DNA of 8,776 nucleotides, from positions 1-8,776 of the forward strand of contig JAGYLT010000084.1 in the NCBI GenBank assembly GCA_018400545.1, in the 5' to 3' direction. This document shows, piece by piece, positions 5,848-8,776 of the stretch. This DNA is from Bacteroidales bacterium. Lineage in GTDB: Bacteria; Bacteroidota; Bacteroidia; Bacteroidales; 4484-276. Made by a program: the position numbers and the translations under genes. Each line of letters opens with the position of its first letter. The stretch's first letter is position 1. The notes under the pieces were generated by a model. The model was not told where the DNA came from and ran no database searches. It was given only the letters and a program-made list of their open reading frames with translations.

Positions 5848-6407
5848 CAGCCAAACCAAAGCGGCAACCGGCAAAAAAGAAGAAAAAAACCAACTGGATC
5901 GGGATAGCATCCATCATCTTTTTATTGATATTTATACTGGTGTATGTTTTTAGCAACATGCCCATGTGGGGCGAGAAACCTCAACCCAAACAAACAACAG
6001 CAAACACCGGTAAAACCACGTTCAATATCGAAGGCACCCTGCAATTTTTAAATGAACGCAACGAACCCTACGCCAATTTTTATATCGAGGTGGCCGATGA
6101 TGCATATTCACGAGAAAAAGGCATGATGTACAAACATTTCATCCCGGACACAGTGGGTATGCTTTTTATTTTTCCAAAAGAAGAGCACCGGTTCTTCTGG
6201 ATGAAAAACACGCCCTCATCGCTGGATATCATCTATGCAGATCAGAATTTTGATATTGTGAGCATTCATGAAAACACGCCGCCTTATTCCGAAGAAACAA
6301 TTCCGTCAGGGGATAAGGCCAAATATGTCATCGAACTCAAAGCGGGATCGGCGGCACGGTTTGGCATCAGCCCAAATCACTCGTTTAAGTGGCAGCCATT
6401 AAACTAA
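5844..6407 (+). CDS. Membrane-anchored DUF192 protein
   Basis: This is a 187-residue protein of the DUF192 (COG1430) family, whose biochemical role is not established. A Lys-rich N-terminus (4-15) precedes one membrane segment (about 18-37), which suggests N-in topology with the rest in the periplasm. A Pro/Thr-rich spacer leads to the DUF192 domain (about 65-178). Its hallmarks are SREKGMMYKHFIPDTVGMLFIF (start at 89), FFWMKNTPSSLDIIY (117-131) and YVIELKAGSAARFGI (161-175). The ATG overlaps the znuB stop by four bases, so translation is probably coupled and the protein made along with the zinc transporter. A link to metal uptake is inferred from that position only. The gene ends the cluster; no convincing terminator follows. 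Confidence 0.85.
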   Translation: MTAKPKRQPAKKKKKTNWIGIASIIFLLIFILVYVFSNMPMWGEKPQPKQTTANTGKTTFNIEGTLQFLNERNEPYANFYIEVADDAYSREKGMMYKHFIPDTVGMLFIFPKEEHRFFWMKNTPSSLDIIYADQNFDIVSIHENTPPYSEETIPSGDKAKYVIELKAGSAARFGISPNHSFKWQPLN

Positions 6408-6447
6408 AATCCTGATAAACAAAAAGAAATCAGTTTCCCAATTCAAT

Positions 6448-6455
6448 TATCTTTG
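6448..6455 (+). promoter_or_regulatory. -7 promoter box of the HPt gene
   Basis: TATCTTTG is an exact TAnnTTTG match, 19 bases before the ATG at 6475, which leaves a leader of roughly 13 bases. No clear -33 TTTG lies at the right distance. It indicates that the HPt gene is a transcription unit separate from the znu cluster. Confidence 0.5.
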
Positions 6456-6474
6456 CGCCAAAATTCGGGACGAT

Positions 6475-6870
6475 ATGATTAATAAGGAAAAATTTGCGGA
6501 AACATATGTTCATTTCGACCGTGAAACGGTGGTGGAAATCATCGATATCTTTTTAGAAGAATACGACGAACGCATCGAAAAAATAACGAAGCAACTTAAA
6601 ACCAAAGATTTTGAGGAATTAAAAAAGAGCAGCCATGCTTTTAAAGGCGTTATCGCCAATTTTGAAACCGAATGTGAAGCCTACGACGAAATCACCGAAA
6701 TCATGGAAACTACCCATGGTTTATTTGAAAATGATGAGATTGAAAAAATGAATGATTTGGAAAAAGAGGAGTTGGCTGAGGAGTTGCTCACAAAATTCAA
6801 TGTATTCAAAAAGCATTCGCGGCAGATGTATAACCAATTGAAAGTGATACGTGAAAACTACGTTGACTAA
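6475..6870 (+). CDS. HPt-domain protein (histidine phosphotransfer)
   Basis: This 131-residue, all-helical, highly charged protein consists mostly of one HPt domain. HPt proteins carry phosphate between receiver domains of multistep phosphorelays in the cytoplasm. The phosphorylatable His is H54 in KSSHAFKGVIANF, with the expected following Lys57 and Gly58. The preceding helices (FDRETVVEIIDIFLEEYDE, from residue 14) match the HPt start. The C-terminal half (about 85-131) is a further acidic-to-basic helical stretch, possibly coiled. No kinase or receiver gene is present here, so its partners are elsewhere. A promoter box lies just upstream. The TAA stop overlaps the TAG of the convergent STAS gene. 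The HPt call is by motif and fold pattern; divergence from textbook sequences leaves some doubt. Confidence 0.75.
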   Translation: MINKEKFAETYVHFDRETVVEIIDIFLEEYDERIEKITKQLKTKDFEELKKSSHAFKGVIANFETECEAYDEITEIMETTHGLFENDEIEKMNDLEKEELAEELLTKFNVFKKHSRQMYNQLKVIRENYVD

Positions 6871-7202
6871 CCGAAAACTTTGAGCGCCTCTTCCTGATTT
6901 TTATATATGTCGAAGATGGTGGTGAACCCGGATATCTCAAAAATTTCCCTGATATTTTCCTGCAACCCGCACAACAAGAATTTCCCATCCAGCGCTTTCA
7001 CCTTTTTAAGGGCCATCAGGAAAACCCGCAAACCTGAGCTGCTCACATAATCCATGGCTGTGCAGTCGATCACAAATTTGATTTGGCCGTTATCAACATG
7101 TTTCATGATTTCGTTTTCCAACTTGCTGAAATTGGTGGTATCCAGCCGGCCGTCTATCTCGATGATTACGGCCTTATCGTTTTTGATCTCTTTCAGGTTC
7201 AT
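6867..7202 (-). CDS. STAS-domain anti-sigma factor antagonist
   Basis: This 111-residue single-domain STAS protein is of the SpoIIAA/RsbV type. Such proteins bind an anti-sigma kinase or other partner when unphosphorylated and are switched by Ser phosphorylation. The domain fills the whole protein: VIIEIDGRLDTTNFSKLE (12-29), FVIDCTAMDYVSSSGLRVFL (43-62) and KFLLCGL (74-80). By alignment with SpoIIAA the phosphorylation site is S55, but the residue before it is Ser where Asp is usual. The ATG at 7200-7202 fits the family N-terminus. It is convergent with the HPt gene, stops overlapping, and divergent from the malonyl-CoA decarboxylase gene. No anti-sigma kinase or phosphatase gene is nearby, so its partner is unknown; in Bacteroidota such orphan STAS proteins often have undefined roles. 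Confidence 0.88.
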   Translation of the reverse strand: MNLKEIKNDKAVIIEIDGRLDTTNFSKLENEIMKHVDNGQIKFVIDCTAMDYVSSSGLRVFLMALKKVKALDGKFLLCGLQENIREIFEISGFTTIFDIYKNQEEALKVFG

Positions 7203-7229
7203 GTTACAAAAGATTATTTATTCGTCCTG

Positions 7230-7263
7230 CGAAAATACAAATTTGCCCGGTTTGCGTTACAAA
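7230..7263 (-). promoter_or_regulatory. Probable promoter of the STAS gene
   Basis: On the minus strand a -33 TTTG (7263-7260) is followed after 22 bases by TATTTTCG (7237-7230), one mismatch from TAnnTTTG. The leader would be about 20 bases. Confidence 0.35.
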
Positions 7264-7280
7264 TTTCGCAATAAATTCCT

Positions 7281-7312
7281 TTTGCGATTCTGATCAAATT
7301 TTCGTATATTTC
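7281..7312 (+). promoter_or_regulatory. Probable promoter of malonyl-CoA decarboxylase
   Basis: TTTG (7281-7284) and TATATTTC (7305-7312; one mismatch to TAnnTTTG) are separated by 20 bases, a typical Bacteroidota promoter spacing. The ATG is at 7345, giving a leader of roughly 25 bases. Confidence 0.45.
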
Positions 7313-7344
7313 CGCCATTAACATACCTAAAATCCTGAACTATT

Positions 7345-8658
7345 ATGAATATCGGACGTTTTGCAAAAAATCTTTGGGATTCGATAGCCGATGCCGGCGA
7401 AAAATTCCTGGACCTGAGAAGAACGCGCGGCACCTCCACACAAAACCTGGTTGACCTTTGCAGCGACCTGGTTTCGCACAAAGGCGTTGCATCCGGGCTG
7501 GCTCTGGCGCGACAACTGGTAAACCGCTATGAGCAGCTTAGCCAGGAGGAAAAACTTGATTTTATGCTCCGGCTCAACAAAACCATGGGCACCAACCTGC
7601 AAGCCGTAAAACAGGTTGCCCTGAAATTTACCGAATCCCCTGACGAGAAGCTACTGAGTGAATTATCTGACTCCATTGCGTCAGACAGACGGAAGCTCTT
7701 CAGCCGGATGATCATGGCGCCAAACGGCACAAAAGCCATCGTTTCGATGCGCGAAGATTTACTAAGCTTTATAAAAAGCAATCCGGAACTAAAACCCATG
7801 GACGATGATTTACGTGATCTGCTCACTTCATGGTTCAATCCCGGATTTCTCACCCTGACCAAAATCGACTGGAACACCGAAGCATCCATCCTGGAAAAAA
7901 TCATCCAGTACGAGGCTGTCCACGATATCGCAAACTGGAGCGAGCTGAAAAAACGGCTTTCATCCGACCGCCGATGCTTTGCTTATTTTCACCCGTCGCT
8001 GGAAGATGAACCGCTGATTTTTGTGGAGGTGGCCTTAACCAAAGGCATTTCCGGTTCCATCCAATCCATCATCCAGGAAGAAAATAATATTGACGAGGAA
8101 AAAGACACCGCCATTTTCTATTCGATCAATAACTGCCAGATAGGTTTACGGAAAATTCCGCTGGGGAATTTCCTCATCAAAATGGTGGTGAATGCACTCG
8201 CCGAAGAGCTCCCAAACATCAAAACTTACAGTACATTATCACCGGTTCCCGGATTTGCCGGTTGGCTGAACAAGGAACTGAACAATGAAAAAAGCACTAT
8301 TTTCAATCCCAAAGAGCGGGAAACCCTGGATCATTTAAAAGATGAAAAATGGCATCAGGATTCCGCAAAAAGCCAGCAACTGAAAAAGCCGTTGTTGCGG
8401 TTATGTGCGCATTATCTCACCAAAGAAAAAAAGTACGGTAAGCCGAAGGATGCCGTGGCCCGTTTCCACTTTGGCAACGGGGCACAGCTACACCGCATCA
8501 ACTGGATGGGAAACAATTCGGCCTATGGGATTGAGCGTTCGTTTGGGCTGATGGTGAACTACCTCTACGACCTGAAACAAATCGAGAAAAACCATGAAGC
8601 CTATCTGCAAAAAGGGGAGCTGGCCATTTCCAAAAGTGTGCGGGGACTGGTGGGGTAA
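7345..8658 (+). CDS. Malonyl-CoA decarboxylase
   Basis: This 437-residue enzyme converts malonyl-CoA to acetyl-CoA and CO2. The N-terminal helical domain spans about 1-165 and the catalytic, acetyltransferase-like domain about 166-437. The catalytic pair is conserved: S299 in TLSPVPGF corresponds to human Ser329, and H375 in ARFHFGNGA to His423. Other family blocks are RRCFAYFHPSLEDEPLIFVEVALTKGIS (starting at 209), AIFYSINNCQIGL (256-268; the usual SIS is SIN here) and RINWMGNNSAYGIERSFGLMVNYLYDL (starting at 384). Length fits bacterial members. There is no signal peptide, so it is cytoplasmic. No malonyl-CoA synthetase or malonate transporter gene is adjacent, so a role in tuning malonyl-CoA against fatty acid synthesis, or in malonate use with genes elsewhere, is only inferred. 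The family is well known in Proteobacteria and animals. Confidence 0.95.
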   Translation: MNIGRFAKNLWDSIADAGEKFLDLRRTRGTSTQNLVDLCSDLVSHKGVASGLALARQLVNRYEQLSQEEKLDFMLRLNKTMGTNLQAVKQVALKFTESPDEKLLSELSDSIASDRRKLFSRMIMAPNGTKAIVSMREDLLSFIKSNPELKPMDDDLRDLLTSWFNPGFLTLTKIDWNTEASILEKIIQYEAVHDIANWSELKKRLSSDRRCFAYFHPSLEDEPLIFVEVALTKGISGSIQSIIQEENNIDEEKDTAIFYSINNCQIGLRKIPLGNFLIKMVVNALAEELPNIKTYSTLSPVPGFAGWLNKELNNEKSTIFNPKERETLDHLKDEKWHQDSAKSQQLKKPLLRLCAHYLTKEKKYGKPKDAVARFHFGNGAQLHRINWMGNNSAYGIERSFGLMVNYLYDLKQIEKNHEAYLQKGELAISKSVRGLVG

Positions 8659-8754
8659 TAATCAATTTCCTTTTTTGTATTCAATTACATTTTTTATAAT
8701 TTTTTTATCAGTAGTGACCGACTAAAATTCAAAAATTAGTAATTAAGGATATAG

Positions 8755-8775
8755 ATTCCTCGCTTCGCTCGGAAT
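8755..8775 (+). repeat. Dispersed-type hairpin repeat at window edge
   Basis: ATTCC (8755-8759) and GGAAT (8771-8775) form an inverted repeat around CTCGCTTCGCTC-like sequence. It is a short GC-rich island in AT-rich DNA. From memory, similar TCGCTTCGCTC-centred motifs recur between genes in Bacteroidota, and the element probably continues beyond the window. The rest of 8659-8754 is AT-rich and shows nothing else I can call. Confidence 0.35.
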
Positions 8776-8776
8776 G

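Noticed and set aside
6412..6433. CTGAT/ATCAG hairpin followed by TTT after the DUF192 gene.
   Set aside because: Only 5 base pairs with a 12-base loop; not a credible terminator.

Overview
This window looks like chromosomal DNA of a Bacteroidota (Bacteroidetes) bacterium, probably an environmental Bacteroidales-like lineage. Three signs support this. Several genes are preceded by the Bacteroidota -7 promoter box TAnnTTTG, and recognisable Shine-Dalgarno sites are largely absent. The protein families resemble Bacteroidota versions. The intergenic DNA is AT-rich and carries heptad tracts and dispersed-type hairpin repeats. The placement is inferred from sequence style, not from a marker gene.

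Layout. (a) 31-1419, minus strand: an M24 Xaa-Pro aminopeptidase. (b) 1420-1622: a divergent regulatory region with a promoter on each side and a perfect 7-1-7 palindrome of the Fur-family operator type. (c) 1623-6407, plus strand: an apparent zinc-homeostasis cluster. It holds a Fur-family regulator (likely Zur), a 6-pyruvoyl-tetrahydropterin synthase family enzyme, an unusual open frame joining YidD to a ZnuA-type zinc-binding lipoprotein, ZnuC ATPase, a 445-bp repeat-rich gap, ZnuB permease, and a membrane-anchored DUF192 protein whose start overlaps the znuB stop. (d) 6475-7202: an HPt-domain protein and a STAS-domain anti-sigma-factor antagonist, convergent with overlapping stop codons. 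(e) 7203-7344: a second divergent promoter region. (f) 7345-8658: malonyl-CoA decarboxylase with the catalytic Ser and His conserved. (g) 8659-8776: AT-rich non-coding DNA ending in a dispersed-type hairpin repeat.

How the genes fit together. The regulator would sense zinc and bind the palindrome over its own promoter, and perhaps the second 7-1-7-type palindrome before the pterin-synthase gene. ZnuA would capture zinc in the periplasm through His ligands and a His-rich loop, and ZnuB and ZnuC would import it. The HPt and STAS pair are signalling parts without a kinase or receiver in view. No CRISPR array, rRNA, convincing tRNA, transposase or phage gene is visible.

The most unusual points are the uninterrupted YidD-ZnuA reading frame, the paired palindromes, and the splitting of znuC from znuB by a repeat-bounded, structured insert. 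I see no convincing evidence of an entirely new system.
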